From contig CAZKFM010000007.1 of the NCBI GenBank assembly GCA_964552195.1, positions 1 through 64,000 on the forward strand: a stretch of DNA of 64,000 bases, given 5' to 3'. Both the position numbers and the translations under genes were made by a program. Under the pieces are notes generated by a model. That model worked only from the letters and a program-made list of their open reading frames with translations, had not been told where the DNA came from and ran no database searches. This DNA is from CAZKAP01 sp964552195. Lineage in GTDB: Bacteria; Bacteroidota; Bacteroidia; Flavobacteriales; Flavobacteriaceae. The first letter of the stretch is position 1, and each line of letters begins with the position of its first letter. Of the stretch, positions 53,242 through 61,870 are shown one piece after another.

Positions 53242-56073
53242 CTAAAACCAGCGGCGGGTGAAAAGACCGGTGAGTACACGTGGACTAAGTGTAATGATAA
53301 ACCGTATGTTTTCCGAATATTCAGGCTGGGCTATTTCCCAACCTTTATTCGAGTACACGGGGAAATACAGCTCGAAGAAATCGGTAACCAAATTAAGACG
53401 GATACCGCTGTCATAAACAAAACGGGTAGGCTGAGGGTCATTTTTGAAAAAGCCTACATCTCCATAGACTTCGATCCACCTCCAAAGATTAAAACCCATG
53501 TTGGCCGTTGCCATCCAGCGGTTAGCAAATGATTCATCGAAGCGCGACTTAAAGCCCCCTTCCGCTATAATAATCTGTTGACTCAGTAGTCCCGTTGCCT
53601 CAGAGCGACCCAGGTAATTCAGGTCAAACATATAGTCCGTGGGCCTGTCCAGGGAAAAACTGAAGAAATCAGAATTCGTATTATTCCTCAGAAAGGCACC
53701 GCCGAAAAAACGCAAGTTGAGCTGCCGGTTGCTGAGAAAGAGCCTGCGATACTCGAGTTCAGTGGATACTTTGGTGAAGTTATTCGCCTGCTGAAAATCC
53801 AGGACGGCCTTCTTGAAATTGACGATGTGGTTGTCAATGTATTCGTACCGCAAATTCAACACCGCATAGTCCGGGTCGGTATCGATCTCGTCTTCGATAT
53901 TGGGATCGATGTTCCGAAATACCGTTCTGAATCGACCCGTAAGGAAATGGCGCTCATTGGAAATCAGATTATCCGGACGCCAACCTAAGGTAACCGAGGG
54001 CGTAATGGTCGTAAAACGGGAGTTTACCTGGAAATGTGAAGTCCGGCCTACCAGTCTGTAGGTGCTGACGTAATGGCCACTTTTCCTATGGTACTGTCTA
54101 TAGGTAATACCGCCACCACCAACCAGAGTGCGCTCCAGGAATGAGTATGTAGGGGCCAGATCGTAAATGAAAGGTCGTTCCAGCAGGGATTTATTATTGA
54201 TGCGAACCCCGGGTACAAGACCGTCATATAAGTTGTAGTTCATAATGGGAACCCAGAAGATCTGTTTGTGATTTGGGTCTTCCACGTCTTTGAACAGTCT
54301 CAGTTGTAAGGGGCGGTTACTACTTAGGAGCCCGCCGGTGGATTTCCAATTATTTCTGGGATTAAATTCGGGAACGATCTGTTCGTAATTCAGGGAAAAC
54401 CGCTCCTCATCACGATTTGGGAAAACAAATTCCTGTTCCGATCGAACCGGTGGCAGCCAATACTTGGAAACCACGGAATCCCCGATGAGGCCATACAAGG
54501 GCATGGGAACGTCAGCTTTTCTTCGGTTTCGTACGGTTATGCGTACCGAGTCCTTGTCCTGATCCACTTTCCTGATCTTGTAATCAATTCTCAGACGCCC
54601 GTCTATATAGTGCTCCCAGAACCACCCGAGATCGCGGTCGGACTCATCCTCCAACAGGCTTCTGAAGAAATCAGCCCCACCCTGTTTATTCAACTCATTT
54701 GCCTGTATATAGCGTGCAATCACGTTGTCGACCCGGTTTTCCCCCATGTAATTCGCCAGGTATTGCAACCCCCATCCCGCCTTGTAGGCCTGGGCAACCT
54801 CGTAATTGTATTTGATCAGAGAATCATTCGGGGTCGATAGCGCCTGATCAATATTGCTTCGTATAGTAAGCATCTGAAGGGTATTGTACTGGTCGTTGAA
54901 GTCCATCCGAGCTATTCGATAGTTTCGTAGACCCCATACGTCGGAGAGTTTGCCCAGCAGTTTTTGATCCGGATAGTATTCCTCCACAAATTTGATCAGG
55001 GTGTACACTGCGATACCGTCTATTACCCAGCGATCGGCACGGTAGTCAAGGTGGATATGTTCCAGGAGATAAACTGTCAGCGCCGTTTTGAGTAACTTCA
55101 TCTCGTACTGAAACTGAGGATCGTAAGGCCGGATAAACGAGGGGAGCTGGTTTATTCCATAAAGAGGATTTTCGCGATATTCAAAGTCAGTAACGAGCAT
55201 GCTGTGCCCCTCACAGGTTCCCAATCGGTCCTTCAGGAATCGAGTAACCCGCTCAATGGAAATGTATTTGGAAACCTCGTCGTAGCCTCGTGCATCTATG
55301 TCGGTCTTGAGCACTCCCCACTCGGTTCTGTGCTCCACGATATCAGGTTGCCGGCGAATCTTAAGCCGTAAGCCATTGAGTACCTCTCCCTGCATGCTGA
55401 TCTTCATATTACGGCCGTTCTCTTCTATGTACAGCGTCTGCAGATTGGTATACATATGGAGCTTTTTGGGCAGGGTCAGCTCTAGGGTCGTATAGGCTTC
55501 GACCGTGTACTGGTCATTCAGGTTTTTATTGGTGTATAGAAGCCACTCCTTTCCGTCGAAAGGCACAGGAGTCAGGTGCCAGTATTTCAGGTCCATATTT
55601 CCCCTGTTGTCGATGCCATAGCCGGTAAATTTTGAGGAAGGTAACTTTAAGGAGTAGGTGAAATACAATTCTACTGAAGCCCCGGCAGGCAGGGGCTCGG
55701 CTAGTTCAACGCGTATAAAATCAAGGCCCTTACTTCGATCCCAAACCAGTCCCTGATAACCGGAAGTAACCACACTGACCAAATCCGTATACCCCCGATC
55801 CTTCTTTCGTGAAAGGTGAAGTGAACGGTCAAACTCGTCAGCCATACGGCGCGAGAGATCGGACTTATTCGTTGAATAGGTATGATTCCAGTCGTAAAAG
55901 AACAGCTCCTTAAGCGGTTGGTCGGCGCTATTAAAGTAGGTCCATTTCTGGTTTACGGATATCGTACCCTTAGTCTCAGACAGAAAAGCACTCATCTCAT
56001 TTCTGTGCTGAGCGGCCAACGGTACGCAAATCACGCATAGAAAGAGGAGTAGTACAGAGCTAAGGACCTTCAT
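53242..56073 (-). CDS. Pseudo-M1 (gluzincin-like) domain fused to an outer-membrane beta-barrel
   Basis: The 943-residue protein has a signal peptide (ending CVPLAAQ). Residues 30-560 follow the M1 aminopeptidase plan: an N-terminal beta domain (LKELFFYDWNHTYS, WHLTPVPFDGKEW), then helices. Where HExxH and WLxEGFA should stand I read LLEHIHLDYRADRWVIDGIA near 330-355, so neither the zinc motif nor the Glu ligand is preserved. From about 600 the sequence is amphipathic beta strands ending in Phe (FTRRWF), as in outer-membrane barrels. It is probably a non-catalytic peptide-binding or assembly protein at the outer membrane. It starts 9 nt after the LOG gene in the uvrA operon. Confidence 0.75.
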   Translation of the reverse strand: MKVLSSVLLLFLCVICVPLAAQHRNEMSAFLSETKGTISVNQKWTYFNSADQPLKELFFYDWNHTYSTNKSDLSRRMADEFDRSLHLSRKKDRGYTDLVSVVTSGYQGLVWDRSKGLDFIRVELAEPLPAGASVELYFTYSLKLPSSKFTGYGIDNRGNMDLKYWHLTPVPFDGKEWLLYTNKNLNDQYTVEAYTTLELTLPKKLHMYTNLQTLYIEENGRNMKISMQGEVLNGLRLKIRRQPDIVEHRTEWGVLKTDIDARGYDEVSKYISIERVTRFLKDRLGTCEGHSMLVTDFEYRENPLYGINQLPSFIRPYDPQFQYEMKLLKTALTVYLLEHIHLDYRADRWVIDGIAVYTLIKFVEEYYPDQKLLGKLSDVWGLRNYRIARMDFNDQYNTLQMLTIRSNIDQALSTPNDSLIKYNYEVAQAYKAGWGLQYLANYMGENRVDNVIARYIQANELNKQGGADFFRSLLEDESDRDLGWFWEHYIDGRLRIDYKIRKVDQDKDSVRITVRNRRKADVPMPLYGLIGDSVVSKYWLPPVRSEQEFVFPNRDEERFSLNYEQIVPEFNPRNNWKSTGGLLSSNRPLQLRLFKDVEDPNHKQIFWVPIMNYNLYDGLVPGVRINNKSLLERPFIYDLAPTYSFLERTLVGGGGITYRQYHRKSGHYVSTYRLVGRTSHFQVNSRFTTITPSVTLGWRPDNLISNERHFLTGRFRTVFRNIDPNIEDEIDTDPDYAVLNLRYEYIDNHIVNFKKAVLDFQQANNFTKVSTELEYRRLFLSNRQLNLRFFGGAFLRNNTNSDFFSFSLDRPTDYMFDLNYLGRSEATGLLSQQIIIAEGGFKSRFDESFANRWMATANMGFNLWRWIEVYGDVGFFKNDPQPTRFVYDSGIRLNLVTDFFELYFPVYSNKGWEIAQPEYSENIRFIITLSPRVLTGLFTRRWF

Positions 56074-56082
56074 GTAAGTGAC

Positions 56083-56769
56083 TTAGAAATTTGGGCTCAG
56101 GGTTCGGCCCTTGTAGAAGCGATCGATGATGTCGATGACTTCCTCTTTATCGTCGACCAACTGAAACAGATCCAAATCTTCTGGGCTGATATTTCCGGCT
56201 TCCAGCATGGTGTGGCGTATCCAGTCGACGAGTCCGCTCCAGAATGATGTCCCGACCAATATGATGGGGAATCGATCGATTTTGTGTGTTTGAATCAGCG
56301 TAATGGATTCAAAGAGTTCATCCAGAGTTCCAAAACCGCCGGGCATCACTACGAATCCCTGAGAATATTTTACAAACATAACCTTGCGAACGAAAAAATA
56401 GTCAAAATCAAGGCTCTTATCCTCATCTATAAACTCGTTATCGTGCTGTTCGAAGGGCAGATCAATGTTTAGCCCTACAGAGGTTCCTCCAGCGAGACTG
56501 GCGCCTTTGTTGCCTGCCTCCATAATGCCGGGACCACCCCCCGTAATCACCCCATATCCCGCGTCAGCTATACTCTCTGCTATCTCTACGGTTTTTTCGT
56601 AATAGGGGTCTCCTGGACGCGTTCTGGCGGATCCAAAAACGGAGACACAGGGTCCTATGAGGCTCATCTTCTCAAAACCATTGACGAATTCTCCCATGAT
56701 CTTGAATAGGGCCCAGGAATCATTGGCCTTGATTTCGTTCCAACCTTTATGATGTTTAGCGCTATGCAT
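56083..56769 (-). CDS. LOG family (TIGR00730-type) phosphoribohydrolase-like protein
   Basis: The 228-residue Rossmann-fold protein has the two signatures of the LOG family: GGGPGIMEAGNKGA and PGGFGTLDELFE, plus SVFGSARTRPGDPYYE. Characterised relatives release free base and ribose 5-phosphate from nucleoside 5'-monophosphates, in some species producing cytokinins; others act on AMP. The bacterial role here is not known. The gene starts 2 nt after the uvrA stop and ends 9 nt before the barrel-protein start, so the three are likely one operon. Confidence 0.9.
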   Translation of the reverse strand: MHSAKHHKGWNEIKANDSWALFKIMGEFVNGFEKMSLIGPCVSVFGSARTRPGDPYYEKTVEIAESIADAGYGVITGGGPGIMEAGNKGASLAGGTSVGLNIDLPFEQHDNEFIDEDKSLDFDYFFVRKVMFVKYSQGFVVMPGGFGTLDELFESITLIQTHKIDRFPIILVGTSFWSGLVDWIRHTMLEAGNISPEDLDLFQLVDDKEEVIDIIDRFYKGRTLSPNF

Positions 56770-56771
56770 AG

Positions 56772-59615
56772 TTATGCGTTTGTGTTGAGTTCCATCTCCT
56801 TCTTCAGGAACTTACCGGTATGACTTTTATTGTTCTTGATTATTTGTTCCGGGCTGCCCTGAGCCACGATTTCACCGCCCGCCCGACCTCCTTCCGGGCC
56901 TATGTCTATGATGTAATCAACGGCCTTGATGACATCCATATTATGCTCGATGATGAGTACGGTATTGCCTTTGTCGACCAGGGCATGAAGGACATCCATC
57001 AACACCCGGATATCTTCAAAGTGGAGCCCCGTCGTGGGTTCGTCCAGTATGTAGAATGTCCTGCCTGTATCCCTCTTGGATAATTCGGTTGCCAGTTTAA
57101 CCCGCTGCGCCTCTCCTCCCGACAAGGTCGTTGAGGACTGTCCCAGGGTAATATATCCCAATCCTACATCCATGAGCGTCTTAAGCTTGCGGTAAATCTT
57201 CGGAATGTCCTTGAAGAATTCCGTGGCCTCCTCGATGGTCATGTTCAGCACATCGGATATATTCTTGCTTCGGTACCGGATTTCCAGGGTTTCCCTGTTA
57301 AATCGTTTTCCCTGACAGGTCTCGCATTCCACGTAAACATCGGGCAGGAAGTTCATCTCAATTACCTTAAGTCCTCCACCCGAACAGGTTTCGCAGCGTC
57401 CTCCGACCACATTAAAACTGAAGCGGCCAGGTTTGTATCCCCGTATCGTGGCTTCCGTGGTCCGGGAAAACAAACTTCGAATCTCGCTGTAAACCCCCGT
57501 ATAGGTGGCCGGATTGGATCGGGGAGTGCGGCCGATCGGGGACTGGTTGATATCGATAACTTTATCCAGGTGCTTAAGACCCGTTATGCGTCCGTAGGGG
57601 AGGGGTTCTTTGACCCCATTGAAGAAATGCGCGTTGAGAATGGGATAAAGCGTCTCATTGATTAAGGTAGACTTTCCGCTTCCGGATACTCCGGTAACCC
57701 CAATCATCAACCCGAGTGGCAGCTTAATGCTCACCCCCTTGAGGTTGTTTCCGGTACAACGGGTCAGGCTCAGGAATTTTCCATTGCCTTTCCGGCGTTC
57801 TTCGGGTACGGGAATAAACTTCTGAAACGACAAATAGTCCGCAGTAAGCGTATGAGAATGTGCCACACTACCCGGAGGCCCCTCGGATATGACCTCTCCA
57901 CCGTGCTTGCCTGCCCGGGGTCCCAGGTCGATGACATAATCGGCCTGAGTAATCATATCCCGGTCGTGTTCCACTACGATAACCGAATTACCGATATCCC
58001 TGAGGGCCATAAGAGAGTGAATAAGGCGCTCATTATCCCGCTGATGAAGGCCGATACTGGGTTCGTCCAGTATGTATAAAACGCCTACGAGTTGAGAGCC
58101 TATCTGGGTAGCGAGGCGAATCCGTTGCGCTTCTCCGCCCGAAAGGGTTCGAGAACCCCGGTTCAGCGACAAATAACCAAGCCCCACATCGCAAAGGAAA
58201 CCAATTCGACTGCGGATTTCCTTCAGGATTTCCCGGGCAACGATCGCGCGTGACGAATCCAGTTGGTCCTCTACCTTTCCGAAATAGTCGCGCAGCTCAT
58301 CCAGATCCATCCGCGCGAGGTCAAATATACTTTCATCTCCTATGCGGAAATAGAGAGCCTCCTTCTTTAATCGGGCCCCCTGGCACTCGGGACAGGTAAT
58401 CTCGTCCATGTATTCCTTTGCCCAACGTCTTATGGAAGCGGAACCGCCGTCTCTGAACTGATTTTCTATAAAGGGAATCACTCCTTCGTATTCAATGCTG
58501 TATTCCCGACTTACGCCGGCTGTACGGGAATGAATTTGGAATTTCGCATCTCCACCATACAGGATCATTTCCAGGGCCTCACTGGGCAAGCTTTCTATGG
58601 GATCCTTCAGGCTGAAATCAAAACGGGTGGCTATGTGGTCCAGTTGCTTGAAAGCCCAGGACTTCTTGTAGCCTCCCAGTGGCGCCAACCCTCCGCCGTG
58701 TATGGACAACTTCCTGTCGGGTATAACCCGATCTGCATTGGCCTGGTAAATTACCCCTAATCCGCTGCATCGAGGACACATGCCTTTCGGAGAATTGAAG
58801 GAGAAGGTATTGGGCTCCGGAACAGGATAGGAAAGCCCCGTCTCCGGGCACATCAGGTCACGGCTGAGGAAAACCGGTTCTTCACTTTCCTCAGCTATGA
58901 CCATCATCAGGTTCTGTCCGCTATACAGGGCGGTCTGAATGCTCGCCCGCAGGCGTTGAACCCCTTCTTCGTCTGCGGAGACTCTCAAGCGATCCACTAC
59001 GATTTCTATGTCATGGGTTTTGTAACGGTCCAGTTTCATGCCGCGTTCAATATCCCGGATTTCACCGTCCACGCGCACTTTTACGAATCCTTGTCGTGCA
59101 ATTTGTTCAAAGAGTTCCCGGTAATGACCTTTTCGCGCAACAATAACCGGGGCCAGTATTTGCAGTTTTTGGTCGTTGTATCTCTTGAGTATAAGTTCAA
59201 GGATCTGATCCTCCGTATACTGCACCATCTTCCTACCGCTCTTCCAGCTATAGGCATCCGAGACACGGGCAAAGAGCAGCCTGAGAAAATCGTATACCTC
59301 AGTAATGGTGCCCACAGTGGAGCGGGGAGAGCGTGAAGTGGTTTTCTGTTCTATGGCAATAACCGGTGACAAACCGTCTATTTTATCCACATCCGGACGC
59401 TCAAGACCACCGAGGAACTGTCGGGCATACGAAGAAAGGGTTTCCACATAACGGCGTTGGCCTTCGGCATAGATCGTATCGAAGGCCAGAGATGATTTTC
59501 CGCTACCCGACAGGCCCGTTACGACTACCAGCTGATCCCTGGGGATACTGACATCTATGTTCTTGAGGTTGTGGGTGCGGGCACCCCGGACGACCAAGAA
59601 TTCTTCATTTTCCAT
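56772..59615 (-). CDS. uvrA: Excinuclease ABC subunit A
   Basis: The 947-residue damage-recognition ATPase of nucleotide excision repair has two ABC modules. N-terminal: Walker A GLSGSGKSSLAFDTIYAEGQ and ABC signature SGGEAQRIRLATQIGS. C-terminal: GVSGSGKSTLINETLYP and LSGGEAQRVKLATELS. Zinc modules appear as CPRCSGLG, CPECQGARLKKEAL and CETCSGGG...CETCQGKRFNRETL. UvrA2 loads UvrB onto lesions. It leads an operon with the LOG and barrel genes. A TATTTTTG -7 box lies 10 bp before its ATG. I see no GGA-N5-TCC operator at this promoter. Confidence 0.97.
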   Translation of the reverse strand: MENEEFLVVRGARTHNLKNIDVSIPRDQLVVVTGLSGSGKSSLAFDTIYAEGQRRYVETLSSYARQFLGGLERPDVDKIDGLSPVIAIEQKTTSRSPRSTVGTITEVYDFLRLLFARVSDAYSWKSGRKMVQYTEDQILELILKRYNDQKLQILAPVIVARKGHYRELFEQIARQGFVKVRVDGEIRDIERGMKLDRYKTHDIEIVVDRLRVSADEEGVQRLRASIQTALYSGQNLMMVIAEESEEPVFLSRDLMCPETGLSYPVPEPNTFSFNSPKGMCPRCSGLGVIYQANADRVIPDRKLSIHGGGLAPLGGYKKSWAFKQLDHIATRFDFSLKDPIESLPSEALEMILYGGDAKFQIHSRTAGVSREYSIEYEGVIPFIENQFRDGGSASIRRWAKEYMDEITCPECQGARLKKEALYFRIGDESIFDLARMDLDELRDYFGKVEDQLDSSRAIVAREILKEIRSRIGFLCDVGLGYLSLNRGSRTLSGGEAQRIRLATQIGSQLVGVLYILDEPSIGLHQRDNERLIHSLMALRDIGNSVIVVEHDRDMITQADYVIDLGPRAGKHGGEVISEGPPGSVAHSHTLTADYLSFQKFIPVPEERRKGNGKFLSLTRCTGNNLKGVSIKLPLGLMIGVTGVSGSGKSTLINETLYPILNAHFFNGVKEPLPYGRITGLKHLDKVIDINQSPIGRTPRSNPATYTGVYSEIRSLFSRTTEATIRGYKPGRFSFNVVGGRCETCSGGGLKVIEMNFLPDVYVECETCQGKRFNRETLEIRYRSKNISDVLNMTIEEATEFFKDIPKIYRKLKTLMDVGLGYITLGQSSTTLSGGEAQRVKLATELSKRDTGRTFYILDEPTTGLHFEDIRVLMDVLHALVDKGNTVLIIEHNMDVIKAVDYIIDIGPEGGRAGGEIVAQGSPEQIIKNNKSHTGKFLKKEMELNTNA

Positions 59616-59625
59616 AGCAGAGGAA

Positions 59626-59633
59626 CAAAAATA
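59626..59633 (-). promoter_or_regulatory. -7 box TATTTTTG for uvrA
   Basis: Perfect TAnnTTTG on the minus strand, 10 bp before the ATG at 59615; the leader would be only a few bases long. Confidence 0.45.
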
Positions 59634-59703
59634 CGCTAATAAACGGACATCTTTTTTCGTGCATAAGCCCCCGATCCTTCGTTATTTTTACAAAAAGTAA
59701 AGC

Positions 59704-60234
59704 ATGAAAATACTAGGAATAGGATCGCGTATTAAACACGGAGACTACGGTATTGGGGTAGTCAGCAATGTGAGTTATAAACATTACACTATTTCCTTTG
59801 TAGAATCTGGACTTGAAACCCTGCCTATAGACACCGAATTTGAGGTTATAGAGGCCATCTATGACGAACTCGACACGGTAAGTCTGTTTGATGTAGAACA
59901 ATCGCTCACTGAAATTCTGAGAAAATGGTCCGGAATGGGAGAGCCTGTAGATCTCGGAGAACGCTGGAAAGGGGGCTCACTTCGCCTCATCCCTGCCGAT
60001 TCCGATCTTTCACACAAGGAGCTGCCCATAGAGACCTTCTTCCATAAGATAGTCATGGTACGAGATCGCATTAGGGTACTTGAGCAGCGCATCAATTCTC
60101 ATAAAGGGCTCAGCGAGGAGGAAAAAATCGACTTTCAGCAGTACATAACCCGGATTTACGGGAGCCTCACCACTTTTAACGTTTTGTTCAAGCATAAATC
60201 CGATCAGTTTACGGGGGATCGAAGCAAGGGTTAA
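59704..60234 (+). CDS. Conserved hypothetical protein with SH3/Tudor-like N-terminus
   Basis: I do not recognise a named family for this 176-residue protein. Residues 1-50 (IGSRIKHGDYGIGVVSNVS, HYTISFVESGLETLPID) look like a small SH3/Tudor-type barrel, like those of CarD or the UvrD tail. The rest is helical with a late coiled segment (MVRDRIRVLEQRINSHKGLSEEEK). No signal peptide or TM helix is present, so it should be cytoplasmic. It is divergent from uvrA (88-bp gap) and converges on the DUF4130-like gene (21-bp gap). A nucleic-acid or protein-docking role is a guess. Confidence 0.7.
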   Translation: MKILGIGSRIKHGDYGIGVVSNVSYKHYTISFVESGLETLPIDTEFEVIEAIYDELDTVSLFDVEQSLTEILRKWSGMGEPVDLGERWKGGSLRLIPADSDLSHKELPIETFFHKIVMVRDRIRVLEQRINSHKGLSEEEKIDFQQYITRIYGSLTTFNVLFKHKSDQFTGDRSKG

Positions 60235-60255
60235 CTTTCGCTTTCGGGTACATGT

Positions 60256-60984
60256 TCAACTCGCCAGATCGTATTGCAATCCTTTGGGCCTGAGCCGGCC
60301 GCTGAGTGAAAAGTAATCCGTGAATCCCGGCGAGTCACAAAGGGTATCCCATATGGAGCTCAGATCACTGCTGTCTTTAAGTTCAAATTTTCGGACATCC
60401 CCCTGGTTAAGTGGTAATACCCAGTGATGCGCGTGAGAAAAGTTCCGGGCGACCACCATGGATTCGCCAGGGAATACACAAACGTAGTTGTTTCCGTATT
60501 GGGTAGTATTGAGTACATGCATGAACAGCGTAAGGGGCACCTGTACCTTTGAAATAAAGGCAAACTGTAGACTATTGCTTAAGCGATGCCATGAAACCTG
60601 ATGTATATCTCTTCGCGCTCGCATCCGCGCCTGTGTCGCCCACCTGTCGAGTCTGACCTGACTTCGGTTACCCGGGTGAACACTTTTCTGCCTTTCCTGT
60701 ATGGCCGCACGTACCACTGCTATGAGGTCCGAACAGTTGCCCTGAATCAGGCATTGATGGAACGCATAAAAGACGTTCCTGGCAAATACCGGATCCATGC
60801 GATTCAAACGATTCCACGCTTTCCTCGCCCGTTCCGGGTGGGTTTCAATAAAGCTTTCCGGACGAAAGAGTTCGCCATTTTCCCTGTTCCACACCTCGAG
60901 GAACCATTCTGTATCGCGATAGCCGAAAACTTTATACAGTACCGATAGAAAGCCCTGAAAACTACCGTCAAAATAAATCTTCAT
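60256..60984 (-). CDS. DUF4130-like putative DNA-metabolism protein
   Basis: The 242-residue protein begins MKIYFDGSFQGFLSVLYKVF, close to the start of DUF4130/TIGR03915 proteins (DGSFEGFLTAVFE). ELFRPESFIETHPERARKAW, then a helix-rich VFYAFHQC and the Arg-rich RMRARRDIHQVSW match in order the family's ETD..KAERV and REIHRM segments. The C-terminal 100 residues do not fit the family model well, so this is a divergent member or a related fold. Family members often accompany a radical-SAM DNA-repair partner or a uracil-DNA glycosylase; neither is in this window. It is divergent from the S24 regulator across an operator array and is the likely regulated gene. Confidence 0.55.
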   Translation of the reverse strand: MKIYFDGSFQGFLSVLYKVFGYRDTEWFLEVWNRENGELFRPESFIETHPERARKAWNRLNRMDPVFARNVFYAFHQCLIQGNCSDLIAVVRAAIQERQKSVHPGNRSQVRLDRWATQARMRARRDIHQVSWHRLSNSLQFAFISKVQVPLTLFMHVLNTTQYGNNYVCVFPGESMVVARNFSHAHHWVLPLNQGDVRKFELKDSSDLSSIWDTLCDSPGFTDYFSLSGRLRPKGLQYDLAS

Positions 60985-60995
60985 AACGCCAAAAT

Positions 60996-61061
60996 TGGAA
61001 TATGTCCAAATATAGGAAATAATCCTTATTTGGAAAATATCCCAGTACAGGAAATATTCCT
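60996..61061. repeat. Four-copy GGA-N5-TCC operator array
   Basis: Four 13-bp dyads start at 60996 (TGGAATATGTCCA), 61014 (AGGAAATAATCCT), 61031 (TGGAAAATATCCC) and 61049 (AGGAAATATTCCT). All share GGA-N5-TCC with an A/T-rich spacer, and the intervals are 18, 17 and 18 bp. They fill the gap between the DUF4130-like and S24-regulator genes and touch both -7 boxes. The most natural reading is repressor binding sites for the adjacent XRE-S24 protein. Confidence 0.75.
61007..61014 (-). promoter_or_regulatory. -7 box TATATTTG for the DUF4130-like gene
   Basis: Perfect TAnnTTTG on the minus strand, wedged between operator copies 1 and 2 and 22 bp before the ATG at 60984. A bound repressor would cover it. 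Confidence 0.55.
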
Positions 61062-61068
61062 AAATTTG
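61061..61068 (+). promoter_or_regulatory. -7 box TAAATTTG for the S24 regulator gene
   Basis: Perfect TAnnTTTG on the plus strand, directly after operator copy 4 and 24 bp before the ATG at 61093. A TTTG at 61029-61032 lies 28 bp upstream, long for a -33 element. Confidence 0.55.
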
Positions 61069-61092
61069 TTCACAGTTTAACGAATAGGTATT

Positions 61093-61860
61093 ATGGAATC
61101 CCGGGAAATCAGTACGGAACGCTTCTCCGAAATACGAAAGGAATTAGGGCTTACTCAGTTCGAGATGGCCCGGGAGTTGGGCATACCGAAAACGACTGCC
61201 GACATCGAACGAGGCCGCACTCGTCTTTCGGGCTGGGTGGTTTGTGAACTCCTCCGCAAATACAACGTTAATCCACTCTGGATGTACGGCTGGTCCGAGG
61301 ACAAGTACCTGCAACAAAAGTCCCCTGATTTTCTGCCCAGGGTAGTTACCGTGGACCCGTCGGATAACGAGAACATTGTGCTGGTAAACGCAAGGGCTGC
61401 AGCAGGCTACCCACAGAATCTTGCGGATGTTTCCTGGTTTCAGAGCCTCCCGGCCTTTGATCTGCCGATACCCGAGTTTAGAAATGCTTCCTACCGAGGC
61501 TTTCAGGTTGAGGGAGAAAGCATGCTTCCGGCCTTGTACCCGGGTGATTGGGTACTCGCCCGTTCCGTAGAGAAGATTGATCACGTCAGCCCCAATAAAA
61601 TGTATGTGGTGGTCCTCGAGGATTCCGTTATGGTCAAGAAAATTGAACGGCCTCTGCGCTCAAACAATATCGTACTGATTTCTTTAAATGAGGACTACCA
61701 GCCCTATGAAATCAAGGCCTTTCAGATACAGGAACTATGGGAGGTAAGTTCCAAGATTACCTTTCGCATGGATACCCAGGGCGAACGGGGGCTATTGCGC
61801 GAGCTCAAGGAGTCCATGGAGAGCCTGAAGGCCCAGATTGGTGCAACAAAAAAGCAATAA
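61093..61860 (+). CDS. XRE-family repressor with LexA/S24 self-cleavage domain
   Basis: The 255-residue regulator has an N-terminal helix-turn-helix (about 8-60: FSEIRKELGLTQFEMARELG, then TTADIERGRTRLSGW) and a C-terminal S24 domain. The likely cleavage site is Ala104-Gly105 in ARAAAGYP. The catalytic Ser143 is in VEGESMLPAL and Lys182 in SVMVKKIE, 39 residues apart as expected for this fold. In the family, RecA filaments trigger self-cleavage and derepression; whether this one responds to damage is inferred. A C-terminal helix (ELKESMESLKAQIG) may dimerise. It should bind the four operators next to its own promoter. Neighbours are chromosomal, not phage. Confidence 0.88.
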   Translation: MESREISTERFSEIRKELGLTQFEMARELGIPKTTADIERGRTRLSGWVVCELLRKYNVNPLWMYGWSEDKYLQQKSPDFLPRVVTVDPSDNENIVLVNARAAAGYPQNLADVSWFQSLPAFDLPIPEFRNASYRGFQVEGESMLPALYPGDWVLARSVEKIDHVSPNKMYVVVLEDSVMVKKIERPLRSNNIVLISLNEDYQPYEIKAFQIQELWEVSSKITFRMDTQGERGLLRELKESMESLKAQIGATKKQ

Positions 61861-61870
61861 AGGTAATTGC

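Noticed and set aside
61093..61860. S24 regulator as evidence of a prophage
   Set aside because: Flanking genes (uvrA, hypothetical, acpH, glmM) are chromosomal housekeeping types; no integrase, phage structural gene or attachment repeat is visible.
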